This document shows positions 1-7,451 of a stretch of DNA of 55,867 nucleotides, piece by piece (position 1 is the first letter of the stretch; every line of letters begins with the position of its first letter). The DNA is taken from the NCBI RefSeq assembly GCF_963422545.1, contig NZ_OY730262.1:1-55867 (forward strand), read 5' to 3'. This DNA comes from an uncultured Flavobacterium sp. Its GTDB lineage: Bacteria > Bacteroidota > Bacteroidia > Flavobacteriales > Flavobacteriaceae. A program made the translations under genes and the position numbers. The notes under the pieces are model-generated. The model made no database searches. It worked only from the letters and a program-made list of their open reading frames with translations, and had not been told where the DNA came from.

Positions 1-48
1 CCTTGGTGCCTTAGTGGCAAAACCCAATTATGGCTGTCAGAAATACAA

Positions 49-436
49 TTATTTTATTTTTGGCGGTAACCAAATAGAAGTAAAACCATCAGAAATACTG
101 GCGGTTCTATGGTGTAAAGTTGTTTTCTCAGTAGAGAAATTGAATAAATCATGGTCAAATTCAAACTCATTTGCTGCAATCAAAATTAAGGCTGGCCCAG
201 AAGTTGTACAACCTGAATGATCGCATTTTCCGTTGCAGCCATGTTGATCTTTTTTAGAACTATGATTTTCTTTGCAACACTCTTTTTGACAAGAATCTGT
301 AGTTTCGTTTTTAGAAATTGTTTCTCTTTTCACAAGAAGTTTTTTCCGAAGCTTTTCCACAAGCATAACTCGAACCGGACATCAGGAAGAAGCCAAGAGT
401 TAAAAAAAGAAATAATATGTGGAGCTTTTTTGCCAA
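49..436 (-). pseudogene. Cys-rich secreted small protein, frameshifted
   Basis: Two reading frames together make one protein of about 128 residues. The upstream part reads as a signal peptide (KKLHILFLFLTLGFF..., ending SSYACGK) and then hits a stop after TSCEKRNNF. The other frame continues with a Cys/His/Lys-rich segment (CQKECCKENH, CNGKCDHSGC) and a C-terminus ending in SIWLPPKIK, which I recognise as typical of small exported proteins of flavobacteria. Dropping one A from the AAAA run near 320 rejoins the frames as SCERETISKNE. No ATG heads the signal-peptide frame; a TTG at 436 is the only start-like codon after the in-frame stop. The clustered Cys and His suggest metal binding (inference). 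It is either a decayed gene or a sequencing indel. No function is known to me. Confidence 0.6.
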
Positions 437-507
437 CTACAATTGTTTTAGAAATACAAATTTATATATTTTTTTTTAGAGCTGCTATTTATTTAAGATT
501 TTCAATT

Positions 508-1341
508 TTATGTTTTCTTAAAATCAGTTGGGTTCATGTGTTTTCTCTTTTTAAAATAATTTGATAAATGACTTTCATCTGTAAAACCAAACTCAAATGC
601 AATTTGCTTAATAGGTAATTGGTTGTTGTGAATTCGTTTTTCGATCAATGTCGTTCTCAGATTATGAATATAATCGCGATAGCTAATAGAGAAAGTTCTT
701 TTAAAGTAAGCGCTAAAATAAGTTTCGGCAATATTAAAATGATTCGCAATAACTTTAATCTGAACTAATTTTGGATTGTATATGTTCTGATGAATATAAG
801 AAGTGATTTGCTCGTTATCGATAGAATTTCCTTTGACAACAAGATTCAGACCACGCATGGTTTCTTTGATTAATGCAAAAATCGAAAGAATTTGATAAAA
901 TACAATAGGTGAGGTCGAAACATCGGTTTTACAATTATAAGCAGCAATGTTTTCGATAGTATTTTTTAATATTGTTTTACAAGGATCATCAAATTTAAGA
1001 ACCGTTTCTTTTAGTGTTTTGTCCCGCATGAAACTTTCCGGAGTATGAATTAAAAATTCGTCACAAGTAAGGTTCTGTTTTGAATTAAAATAGTTGTCAG
1101 TAAATTTGATGTAGAAAAACCGAGTACTTTTTTTAATATCAAAATAATGTTCGTCTTCCGGAGAAATTACAAACAAGTCTCCCGATTTATAAGGTAATAA
1201 GTTGTTGTTCAGATGATGAACTCCGTTTCCTTTTTTGATATAAATAATTTCATAATAGGTATGAGTATGCGGTGGAAGATGAAATTTTTCATCTTCGAAT
1301 TCATCAATGACAAGTGTCTTGAATTGATTTAATATCGGCAT
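508..1341 (-). CDS. AraC family transcriptional regulator with cupin sensor domain
   Basis: 277 residues. The N-terminal ~100 residues look like an AraC-type cupin sensor: HLPPHTHTYYEIIYIKKGNG gives the His-rich strand, followed by SGDLFVISPEDEHYF. The last ~100 residues hold the paired helix-turn-helix of the AraC/XylS family (VIANHFNIAETYFSAYFKRTF and IAFEFGFTDESHLSNYFKKRKHMNP). It is divergently transcribed from the MFS gene at 1445 across a 103-bp gap, the usual layout of a local regulator controlling an exporter. The effector is unknown. It appears intact, whereas its presumed target gene is frameshifted. Confidence 0.88.
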   Translation of the reverse strand: MPILNQFKTLVIDEFEDEKFHLPPHTHTYYEIIYIKKGNGVHHLNNNLLPYKSGDLFVISPEDEHYFDIKKSTRFFYIKFTDNYFNSKQNLTCDEFLIHTPESFMRDKTLKETVLKFDDPCKTILKNTIENIAAYNCKTDVSTSPIVFYQILSIFALIKETMRGLNLVVKGNSIDNEQITSYIHQNIYNPKLVQIKVIANHFNIAETYFSAYFKRTFSISYRDYIHNLRTTLIEKRIHNNQLPIKQIAFEFGFTDESHLSNYFKKRKHMNPTDFKKT

Positions 1342-1366
1342 AACATAAATTTACAAGTTTATATCG

Positions 1367-1407
1367 CAAATGTACAACTTTTTTCGCATTTAACGGCGTT
1401 AACTTTG
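1367..1407. promoter_or_regulatory. Divergent promoter region between araC-type regulator and MFS gene
   Basis: TAACTTTG at 1400-1407 matches the Bacteroidota -7 element TAnnTTTG and would serve the MFS gene (start 1445). On the minus strand, TACATTTG (1374-1367) would serve the regulator (start 1341). Neither has a perfect -33 TTG at 18-19 bp. The two start points would lie close together, so one bound regulator could control both. Confidence 0.5.
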
Positions 1408-1444
1408 GCGTCATAGAAAATCTATTCCTTTCTTGTAAAAACAA

Positions 1445-2612
1445 ATGAAAAAAAGTCTTATCGCACTCTCATTAGGAGGCTTAACAATTGGTATTACCGA
1501 ATTTGTTATGATGGGTTTGTTGCCAGATATTGCCTCAGATATGAAAGTTTCGATTCCGGTTGCCGGATATTTAATTTCGGCTTACGCTATTGGCGTTGTG
1601 ATTGGAGCTCCTTTATTAGTAATCTTAGGAAGAAATTTAGCTCCAAAGAAAATGCTTTTAATATTAGCTTTGATGTTAACTGTTTTTAATGCGCTTTCTA
1701 TTATTGCACCTACGTATAATTTTTTATTCGCATCGAGATTCCTTTCGGGATTACCGCACGGTGCCTTTTTTGGAGTTGGAGCTGTAGTTGCAAGCCGTTT
1801 GGCGGACAAAGGCAAAGAAGCTCAGGCAATTGCTATTATGTTTTCGGGTTTAACGCTGGCTAATTTAATAGGTGTTCCTATTGGTACTTATATAGGACAC
1901 AATTTTATATGGCGTTATACTTTTGTGTTAATTGCGATTGTTGGTTCGCTTACATTTTTGTTTATTTCTTTATGGATGCCAAATCTGGAGAAAAGCGGAA
2001 ATGTAAATATGAAAACGCAACTTCAGTTTTTTAAGAAAACTGAAGCGTGGCTAATCATCGGAATTACTGCCATTGGGTTTGCAGGATTATTTGCCTGGAT
2101 TAGTTATATCGCACCTTTGTTAATCAATATTTCTAAGTTTGGAGCCGAGGATGCTTTCGTATATTTTAATTCTTGCAGGATTCGGAATGGTTGTTGGAAA
2201 TTTTGCCGGCGGTAAACTTGCCGATAAATTTTCTCCGGCACCAACCGTATTGGCTTTATTGTTTGTAATGTCGATCGATTTAATTTTGGTTTACTTGTTC
2301 TCTTTTAACCAATACATTTCTTTATTTCTGACTTTCTTGACAGGAGCTATTTCTTTTTCGGTAATTGCGCCTATTCAAATGTTAATGATTAAAACGGCAA
2401 CAGGTGCTGAGATGATTGCTTCGGCAGCGCTTCAGGGAAGTTTTAATATCGGGAATGCTTTAGGGGCTTTTCTTGGTGGTTTGCCATTAGCTGCAGGTTA
2501 CAATTATGCATCTCCTAATCTTATTGGTGTTGGGATGGCAATTGCAGGTATGATTATTACATTTGCTTTAATGCAGAAACACAAAAGCAATTTGCAATTA
2601 CAGCGTGCTTAA
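1445..2612 (+). pseudogene. MFS transporter (arabinose-efflux/drug-exporter type), frameshifted
   Basis: Two overlapping frames cover one 12-helix major facilitator protein of about 388 residues. The first frame (from 1445) gives helices 1-7, with FVMMGLLPDIA, the GAPLLVILGRN loop and SGLPHGAFFGVG, typical of the AraJ/YdhP-like DHA1 group. It derails after KFGAEDA and ends at 2215. The second frame picks up at SYILILAGFGMVVGNFAGGK and runs to 2612 through helices 8-12. Removing one T from the TTT at 2155-2157 rejoins them exactly (GAEDASYILILAG). The whole locus is 1168 bp, one base more than a multiple of three. Known relatives export sugars or drugs. As written, the product would be truncated after about 7 helices. 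Confidence 0.85.
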
Positions 2613-2630
2613 AAGATAATATTTTATAAT

Positions 2631-2669
2631 AAAAGCCCTTAAACTAAATATGGTTTAAGGGCTTTTTTT
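2631..2669 (+). terminator. Rho-independent terminator after MFS gene
   Basis: AAGCCCTTAAAC / GTTTAAGGGCTT hairpin followed by a run of seven T, just after the MFS stop codon. Confidence 0.85.
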
Positions 2670-2809
2670 GTGTCTTGTAGAGATTGGTTTTAATCTTGAT
2701 TTTGTGTTTGAAATTAGAACACAATCTTGTTATTTCTGAAATGACAAAAAATGCACATAAAATATTTGACAAGAAAAATAAAAATCTGTGTCATTCGCGT
2801 GCCATAAAA

Positions 2810-3382
2810 TCATTCAATATCTAAATCAAATTTCTCCAGTAAACCAGCTAGTGCAGTGTGAGATACTTTGGTTCTTTTGATTTTATTTTCGGAAGGATCA
2901 AAAGCATAATTTCTGGAACTTCTAAAATCAGTTTTTTCCAGAATACATTCCACGAAAGTGGCATTTGATAAATCACAATTTTTAAATACAGCCAAAGACA
3001 AATCAGTATTCGAGAAATCGACATCTTTTAGGGAACAATCAATGAAGTTTGTTTTCTTTAGCTTTTTGTAAATAAAAGTCGAATAATCAAGAAGAGAATC
3101 CTGAAAAGACATCGAAAATAAAAAGCTATTGCTGGCGCTAAAGTCAAGTCCCATTAATTTGCAGCCAACAAATTTGATGTTTTTTAACCCTGTATTTTTA
3201 AGAATAGCGAGTGAGAGATTACAGTTTGTGAAAGTGCAATCCAGAAAATCGATATAACTAAAATCACTTTTAGAGAAGTTACAATTGGTAAACTCACAAT
3301 TTATGAATTCATTATCTGATAATTTTTGCTCTGAGTAATCAATAGTATCAAAGGTTTTGTTTTGGTGCAATGCAGAATCCAT
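2810..3382 (-). CDS. Pentapeptide repeat-containing protein
   Basis: 190 residues composed largely of A(D/N)LXX-type pentapeptides rich in Cys, Asn and Phe (for example FINCEFTNCNFSKSDF, LKKTNFIDCSLKDVDF, LSNATFVECILEKTDF), which fold into a right-handed quadrilateral beta-helix. The tail (FDPSENKIKRTKVSHTALAGLLEKFDLDIE region) matches the C-terminal cap seen in many Bacteroidota pentapeptide proteins. Qnr and MfpA are members that mimic DNA and protect gyrase, but nothing here shows the Qnr-specific loops, so a quinolone role is only a possibility. It is last in a leftward gene group starting at 5190, with 42 bp to the next gene upstream. Confidence 0.85.
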   Translation of the reverse strand: MDSALHQNKTFDTIDYSEQKLSDNEFINCEFTNCNFSKSDFSYIDFLDCTFTNCNLSLAILKNTGLKNIKFVGCKLMGLDFSASNSFLFSMSFQDSLLDYSTFIYKKLKKTNFIDCSLKDVDFSNTDLSLAVFKNCDLSNATFVECILEKTDFRSSRNYAFDPSENKIKRTKVSHTALAGLLEKFDLDIE

Positions 3383-3424
3383 AAAGTTAAATTGAGATTT
3401 GAAAAATGTTAGGCTAAAGACAAT

Positions 3425-3625
3425 TTATTCTAATTCGATACAATCGAAAATTTCATTTCTTAGCATCATTTCGCTTATTTCATCTTCGCTTTCAATTCTC
3501 AAAATATTATCGCAATCTTCAAGATCAAAATTCCATAAGGAATTTGGCAGCAATTCATAAAGTAATGCATTTGCGAACTCTAATTTCAATTTTGTGTCAA
3601 CGGATGTTTTAAAAACATAAATCAT
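3425..3625 (-). CDS. Small conserved protein, possibly ferredoxin-like fold (function unknown)
   Basis: 66 residues, acidic. It begins MIYVFKTSV and contains LWNFDLEDCDNILRIES. The pattern of a short beta strand, a helix, then WNFDLxDxxxILR resembles small flavobacterial proteins with a beta-alpha-beta-beta (HMA-like) arrangement, but it lacks the CxxC metal site of true HMA domains. It lies 42 bp upstream of the pentapeptide gene and 71 bp downstream of an AraC regulator, all on the same strand, so co-transcription is plausible. No function is known to me. Confidence 0.65.
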   Translation of the reverse strand: MIYVFKTSVDTKLKLEFANALLYELLPNSLWNFDLEDCDNILRIESEDEISEMMLRNEIFDCIELE

Positions 3626-3696
3626 AATTTGCTCATTTTTTACAGTGCAAATTTCAACAAATGCTTTTGGAGTTAATAGGACTCCATAATCAATAA

Positions 3697-4611
3697 TTAG
3701 GATTTATCAATCATTTTTCGGTACTGAACAGGACTCATTGCTTCATGTTTTTTAAAGAAACGACTAAAGTAAGATTGATCCTCATGACCAACCTGCATTG
3801 CTATTTCGCTTACCGAAAGAGTGGTTTGATACAGCAAATATTTTGCCTCGAGTAAAATGGTCTCATCAATCCAAGTGGTCGCAGATTTGCCTGTTACTGC
3901 TTTAACTGATTTATTCAAATGATTTGGTGTTACATTTAGCAATGAAGCATAATGATTTACCTGATGATTTGTTTTGATATTCGGGTAAATAAGTTCTCTG
4001 AATTTGGCAGAAAGTACCTCAGCAGCAGTTCCACCCTTCGGAGTTTTGACTGTATTTCTGTTCATTTCACAAAACAAAGTCATTAAATAAGTCTGTACCA
4101 GATCTAAATTTATGGTTTCGGCTTCAAGGTATTCGACCTCCAGACGACTTAATATATTGTCAATGAAAGAAGAATCTTTTTCTGAAACAATAATTTTAGG
4201 ATTTCCTGATATTTTTAGAAAGTCAAAATCATTGATTATGTCAATATTTCCATATTTCCCAATTAAAAGATTTGGATGAAACTGACAAATAAAGCCTCTG
4301 TGTTTGCTATTAATATGTTCAATCGAAAAAATTTGACCTGCCGGAACTACAATAATTTCATTTTTATTAGTCTGACACTCCTCAAAACCAAGTTTTATAA
4401 TATGTGTGCCAGAAGTAACAAAAACTAAAGTATGACAATCGTGTTTTGAAGGTGGAACAGGATATTGAAGCTGCATCAATTCTTCTATTTTCAAACAAAA
4501 AAAATGATCTGAATTTGTTTTGAAAAGTCTATGAATAGGATTTTCTAAGCCAAGAAATTTTTCGCGAAATCCCTTTGACCCGTACGTTTTTATTTTTTCG
4601 TTTGTTTCCAT
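3697..4611 (-). CDS. AraC family transcriptional regulator
   Basis: 304 residues. The N-terminal ~160 residues form a cupin-like sensor (HDCHTLVFVTSGTHIIKLGF, then NEIIVVPAGQIFSIEHINS). The C-terminal ~100 residues carry two helix-turn-helix units, HYASLLNVTPNHLNKSVKAVTG and EIAMQVGHEDQSYFSRFFKKHE, followed by the family's MSPVQYRK ending. The start codon is 3 bp after the stop of the gene at 4615-5190, so the two are probably translated from one message. No divergent target is obvious; the pentapeptide and 66-aa genes downstream on the same strand are candidates. Confidence 0.88.
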   Translation of the reverse strand: METNEKIKTYGSKGFREKFLGLENPIHRLFKTNSDHFFCLKIEELMQLQYPVPPSKHDCHTLVFVTSGTHIIKLGFEECQTNKNEIIVVPAGQIFSIEHINSKHRGFICQFHPNLLIGKYGNIDIINDFDFLKISGNPKIIVSEKDSSFIDNILSRLEVEYLEAETINLDLVQTYLMTLFCEMNRNTVKTPKGGTAAEVLSAKFRELIYPNIKTNHQVNHYASLLNVTPNHLNKSVKAVTGKSATTWIDETILLEAKYLLYQTTLSVSEIAMQVGHEDQSYFSRFFKKHEAMSPVQYRKMIDKS

Positions 4612-4614
4612 ATT

Positions 4615-5190
4615 CTAATAGTACAGTCTAAAATCCAGTAATTTGCACAATGCATAATGTTTTTGGTACAACTCTTCGACAACCTCAGTGACGTCTTCAT
4701 TTTCCTGATATAAGCTAAAAAAAGCTTTGTCGATCGTGCTGCAGCTTGCTATTTTGTTATAAGACGATCCGTAGCCTGAAATTGCTCTTGCTCCGGTAAT
4801 ATCCAGAAAGTATTGGGCTTCATCGTCATTTAAGTCCAAAACTTTTAAATTGGCAAAATGTATAATTTTACCTTTCATTTTACCCTCAAATAATTCTGCA
4901 ATTTCTTCAAGGCTGTAATAATAATCATGAAGGCAGATATTGTTAGGTCCGCCGGGCATTACTAAATATATGATTTCGTAATCCTTAAAATTATGGTCTT
5001 CATAGAGTAATATATTCAGGCTTTCTTCTAAACCTTCAATTGTGTCGCAGGTTTTATAAATGCTGGTAATACCCTGATCAATTGCTATTTCTTCTAAGCT
5101 TTTTACTACTTGAGTTGGGACATGAGTATCTACATCAGGAACACCTTCCAGACAGAAAATAAATTTTTCATTATCCATATCAGCAAACAT
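4615..5190 (-). CDS. Caspase-like fold protein with apparently lost catalytic dyad (DUF6642-like)
   Basis: 191 residues. Order of elements: strand FIFCLEG (~10-16); YEIIYLVMPGGPNNICL (~71-87); YSLEEIAELF (~92-101); KGKIIHFANL (~106-115); TGARAISGYG (~132-141); then a helix-rich tail. From memory this matches a Bacteroidota caspase/CHAT-like family (DUF6642 is my best label). In that family I expect a His in the position of Pro79 (YLxxHGxPN) and a Cys in the position of Leu115 (IHFxSC). Both appear substituted, which would make it a pseudo-enzyme. It is first in a leftward group with the AraC gene 3 bp downstream. The fold is an inference from motif order. An alternative start, M5, would shorten it slightly. 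Confidence 0.6.
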   Translation of the reverse strand: MFADMDNEKFIFCLEGVPDVDTHVPTQVVKSLEEIAIDQGITSIYKTCDTIEGLEESLNILLYEDHNFKDYEIIYLVMPGGPNNICLHDYYYSLEEIAELFEGKMKGKIIHFANLKVLDLNDDEAQYFLDITGARAISGYGSSYNKIASCSTIDKAFFSLYQENEDVTEVVEELYQKHYALCKLLDFRLYY

Positions 5191-5767
5191 TGAGGTTAGG
5201 TATATGTGATGTAAGATTTTTTTGGTGTAACAAAAGTATTTTTTATTAATGGAAAACGGTTAGCAGAAGAATATTTTAACTCATTTTTGACATTAGTTTA
5301 AGGATTGAGGATCGCATTTTTTGAGAATATATTTTTAGTATTAAAATCAGAACCTTTATTTTTTTAAAAATTTGATCAAAAAAACATAAGACATTCTTAT
5401 AAATATAATTCCGTGTAAGACTATTCTTTTGTTTTGTTAAGTTTTTATTTGTCAGACGTGATTTTCAACATTGTTGATTTTTTTCTGTAGATGTAGATGT
5501 TGCATTTAAATAATTGAACAAATTTCAGGTTTCATTTTATAACATGAAACAGAGTTGAATTGCAAATAGGGTTTTTAGATTTCAATATGACTTAATTTTA
5601 CATAAGATTTCTTCGAGTATCTTCCATTTATTTTTTGATGAAAATTTAAAGACATAGAGTGTGTTTTGTTTTTCATTAGGCAAAAATTCAATTGGTCGAT
5701 TTATTATTTTTTCACTTTACGATTTAGTGGTTTTGAATTCAATTTATTTTATAAAAAAATATATGCT
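5191..5767. other. AT-rich intergenic stretch, nothing recognised
   Basis: 577 bp without a credible gene. A possible minus-strand -7 element TACTTTTG (5238-5231) could drive the gene ending at 4615. The rest is AT-rich, with no terminator, RNA gene or repeat that I can recognise. Confidence 0.5.
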
Positions 5768-6007
5768 ATGGCTGTTCCTAAAGAGTTGTATAATGCGAAA
5801 TTCATAGAATATATAGAACCCCTGAAGATTTTATATCTGGTAGATGACAAATTTAAAATGATTTGTGATGATTATTGCAGGAGTCAAATGAAAACAGAAA
5901 AGTATAAGAAAAAATTTGAAAAGTACTTTCAGCATAAATTAGAATTTGAAAATCTATCAAAAGAGTTAGAAGATGAAATTTTGATTTATTTGATAAGAAA
6001 GGGATAG
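5768..6007 (+). CDS. Small hypothetical protein
   Basis: 79 residues from ATG at 5768 (MAVPKELYNAKFIEYIEPLK). The frame is open further upstream from 5666, but that part (MFFIRQKFNWSIYYFF...) is compositionally unlike a protein N-terminus and sits in AT-rich leader, so I chose the internal start. It is predicted all-helical and charged (KYKKKFEKYFQHKLEFENLSKELEDEI), with two Cys. No signal peptide or membrane span. It stands alone, followed by a terminator. Function unknown. Confidence 0.65.
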   Translation: MAVPKELYNAKFIEYIEPLKILYLVDDKFKMICDDYCRSQMKTEKYKKKFEKYFQHKLEFENLSKELEDEILIYLIRKG

Positions 6008-6080
6008 AATTTTAAAAAACGGATTCTATTGTAAAAACTCTAATATTTTTGTTTGTTATGATGATTGAGTTCTTAAAAAT

Positions 6081-6119
6081 AAACTCTTAATCAATGGATG
6101 ATTAAGGGTTTATTTTTTT
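6081..6119 (+). terminator. Terminator after the 79-aa gene
   Basis: AAACTCTTAATC / GATTAAGGGTTT hairpin with a short loop, followed by a run of T. Confidence 0.75.
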
Positions 6120-6273
6120 ATACAGAAGATAAGAATTAAACCTATGACTTCACTATTTTGAAAATTGAAGTTTAATTTTTATTAGGCAACGAACCAGCGA
6201 CTAGCTATCTCAAGATTTTTTAGCACAAAAAAATCTGATCTTCTTCTTGCTAGACTTTAATTTATTAAATCAA

Positions 6274-6531
6274 TTATTCCTCCTGTTCTAAATTGTCAAC
6301 AGCAGAAATTTGATCAAGTATATTTGTTTGGTTAGGCGAAATGTAGTTTTTTGTTTCGACAGGGTTTTCTTTCTTAAAAAGAAGGTCTAATGCATTATAC
6401 AGTCTTAGTAAAACATCTTTGTCTTCTTTTTTAATATCTAATGCATTATTAAAATTAAAAACATAATTATTCGAATTGCGTACTTCTACTTTTATCGTTT
6501 TTGATGTGATTTTAAATTTGACTATATCCAT
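6274..6531 (-). CDS. Small hypothetical protein
   Basis: 85 residues, starting MDIVKFKITSKTIKVEVRN and ending in an acidic tail (AVDNLEQEE). The first half alternates hydrophobic and charged residues like beta strands; the second half (DKDVLLRLYNALDLLFKK) looks helical. It has no signal peptide, Cys or recognisable motif. No close neighbour shares its strand except the tRNA upstream, which has its own promoter and terminator. Coding seems likely from the regular ATG start and protein-like composition, but I do not recognise the family. Confidence 0.6.
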   Translation of the reverse strand: MDIVKFKITSKTIKVEVRNSNNYVFNFNNALDIKKEDKDVLLRLYNALDLLFKKENPVETKNYISPNQTNILDQISAVDNLEQEE

Positions 6532-6734
6532 ATGCTTTTTTTGGTATTATTTTACTAATAATTTATTTACTTAAGTAGGATCAGAAGATCTGAACGTCAA
6601 TGTACAATAATATTTATTTTTCTTAGCAAGTTAAGTTTTTTATGCGATACTCATTCATGTTAGTAGGGCTATAGATTATTAATTTTCTAATTCTATACCT
6701 CAATTTCTTACTCAATGAGAGAGTTATTTCAAAT

Positions 6735-6768
6735 AAAAAACCCTTAAACAGTTGATGTTTAAGGGTTT
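6735..6768 (-). terminator. Terminator for tRNA-Met
   Basis: On the minus strand, CCCTTAAACA / TGTTTAAGGG followed by six T, located just past the tRNA 3' end. Confidence 0.8.
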
Positions 6769-6776
6769 GTTTTTTG

Positions 6777-6850
6777 TAGCGAGGACGGGAGTTGAACCCG
6801 TGACCTCAGGGTTATGAATCCTGCGCTCTAACCAACTGAGCTACCTCGCC
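6777..6850 (-). tRNA. tRNA-Met (anticodon CAT)
   Basis: The minus strand reads GGCGAGG (acceptor), GCTC...GAGC (D arm), the anticodon loop TTCATAA, and the T arm CGGGTTCAACTCCCG, closing with CCTCGCT plus a discriminator A. The anticodon is CAT. The G-U first pair and lack of the three G-C pairs in the anticodon stem argue for elongator rather than initiator Met tRNA; a lysidine-modified Ile tRNA cannot be excluded by eye. CCA is not encoded. A complete promoter lies upstream and a terminator downstream, so it is a single-gene unit. Confidence 0.93.
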
Positions 6851-6886
6851 AAGATTGCAAGTGAACCGTGTTCCTCATTGCGGGTG

Positions 6887-6916
6887 CAAAGATAGAAATA
6901 TTATTAAAGCTTCCAA
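6887..6916 (-). promoter_or_regulatory. Promoter of tRNA-Met
   Basis: On the minus strand TTG (6916-6914), a 19-bp spacer, then TATCTTTG (6894-6887). This matches the Bacteroidota primary sigma consensus TTG-N19-TAnnTTTG, 36 bp upstream of the tRNA. Confidence 0.8.
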
Positions 6917-7004
6917 GAATAAATTGAAGAAAAAAAAATATTTTTAAAAATGCATTGTTTTTGGACATATATTCTTATATTTCCAAAAAAATTAAAAGTA
7001 GCAC

Positions 7005-7397
7005 ATGGATCCAAAAATACGTTACGAAATCGAGTTTCCTATAAATTCTTCGCCGCAATTATTATATCAATATATATCAACACCTTCAGGATTGTCAGAA
7101 TGGTTTGCAGACAATGTAAATTCAAGAGGTGAATTCTTTACTTTCATCTGGAATGACTCGCAGGAAAAAGCGCGTTTGGCTTCTAAAAAAACCGGAGAAA
7201 AGGTAAAGTTTAAGTGGGTTGATGAAAGCAGTAAGGATACGGAGTACTTTTTTGAATTGCATATCTTAGTTGATGAGTTGACTAAAGATGTATCATTAAT
7301 GGTTGTTGATTTTGCTGAAAAAGAAGAAGTAGGAGAGGCTAAACAATTGTGGGAGAATCAGATCTCAGACCTGAAACATCTTATAGGTTCTGTTTAG
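7005..7397 (+). CDS. START-like (SRPBCC/AHSA1-type) domain protein
   Basis: 130 residues, begins MDPKIRYEIEFPINSSPQLLYQYIS, the first beta strand and helix of an SRPBCC fold. It continues with SGLSEWFADNV (AHSA1-like), FTFIWNDSQEKARL, and a final long helix (EAKQLWENQISDLKHLIGSV). The family binds hydrophobic ligands or, in Aha1, stimulates Hsp90; the bacterial role is not established. The ATG at 7005 fits the fold start; an overlapping frame from 6950 is a shadow. It lies 54 bp before the aminotransferase gene, separated by a terminator-like hairpin, so the two may be transcribed separately. Confidence 0.85.
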   Translation: MDPKIRYEIEFPINSSPQLLYQYISTPSGLSEWFADNVNSRGEFFTFIWNDSQEKARLASKKTGEKVKFKWVDESSKDTEYFFELHILVDELTKDVSLMVVDFAEKEEVGEAKQLWENQISDLKHLIGSV

Positions 7398-7417
7398 TAA
7401 AAGTCTATTTTATACCT

Positions 7418-7425
7418 TATATTTG
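7418..7425 (+). promoter_or_regulatory. -7 element TATATTTG before aminotransferase gene
   Basis: It matches TAnnTTTG 27 bp before the ATG at 7452. No TTG sits at 18-19 bp upstream. Transcription from it would start inside the adjoining hairpin. Confidence 0.5.
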
Positions 7426-7451
7426 CCCTGAACAAAATTCAGGGTTTTTTT
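7426..7451 (+). terminator. Terminator abutting the aminotransferase start codon
   Basis: CCCTGAA / TTCAGGG hairpin followed by seven T, ending at the base before the ATG at 7452. It would end transcription from the START-domain gene. Confidence 0.75.

Noticed and set aside
217..564. 115-residue plus-strand frame
   Set aside because: Phe/Ile-rich and antisense to the Cys-rich gene and the end of the AraC gene; it reads as a shadow.
2810..3382. Qnr quinolone-resistance gene
   Set aside because: It is a pentapeptide protein, but the length and loops do not match Qnr and no drug-resistance context is present.
5191..5767. Small RNA or riboswitch in the 577-bp gap
   Set aside because: No stable paired structure, terminator or known aptamer sequence could be made out by eye.
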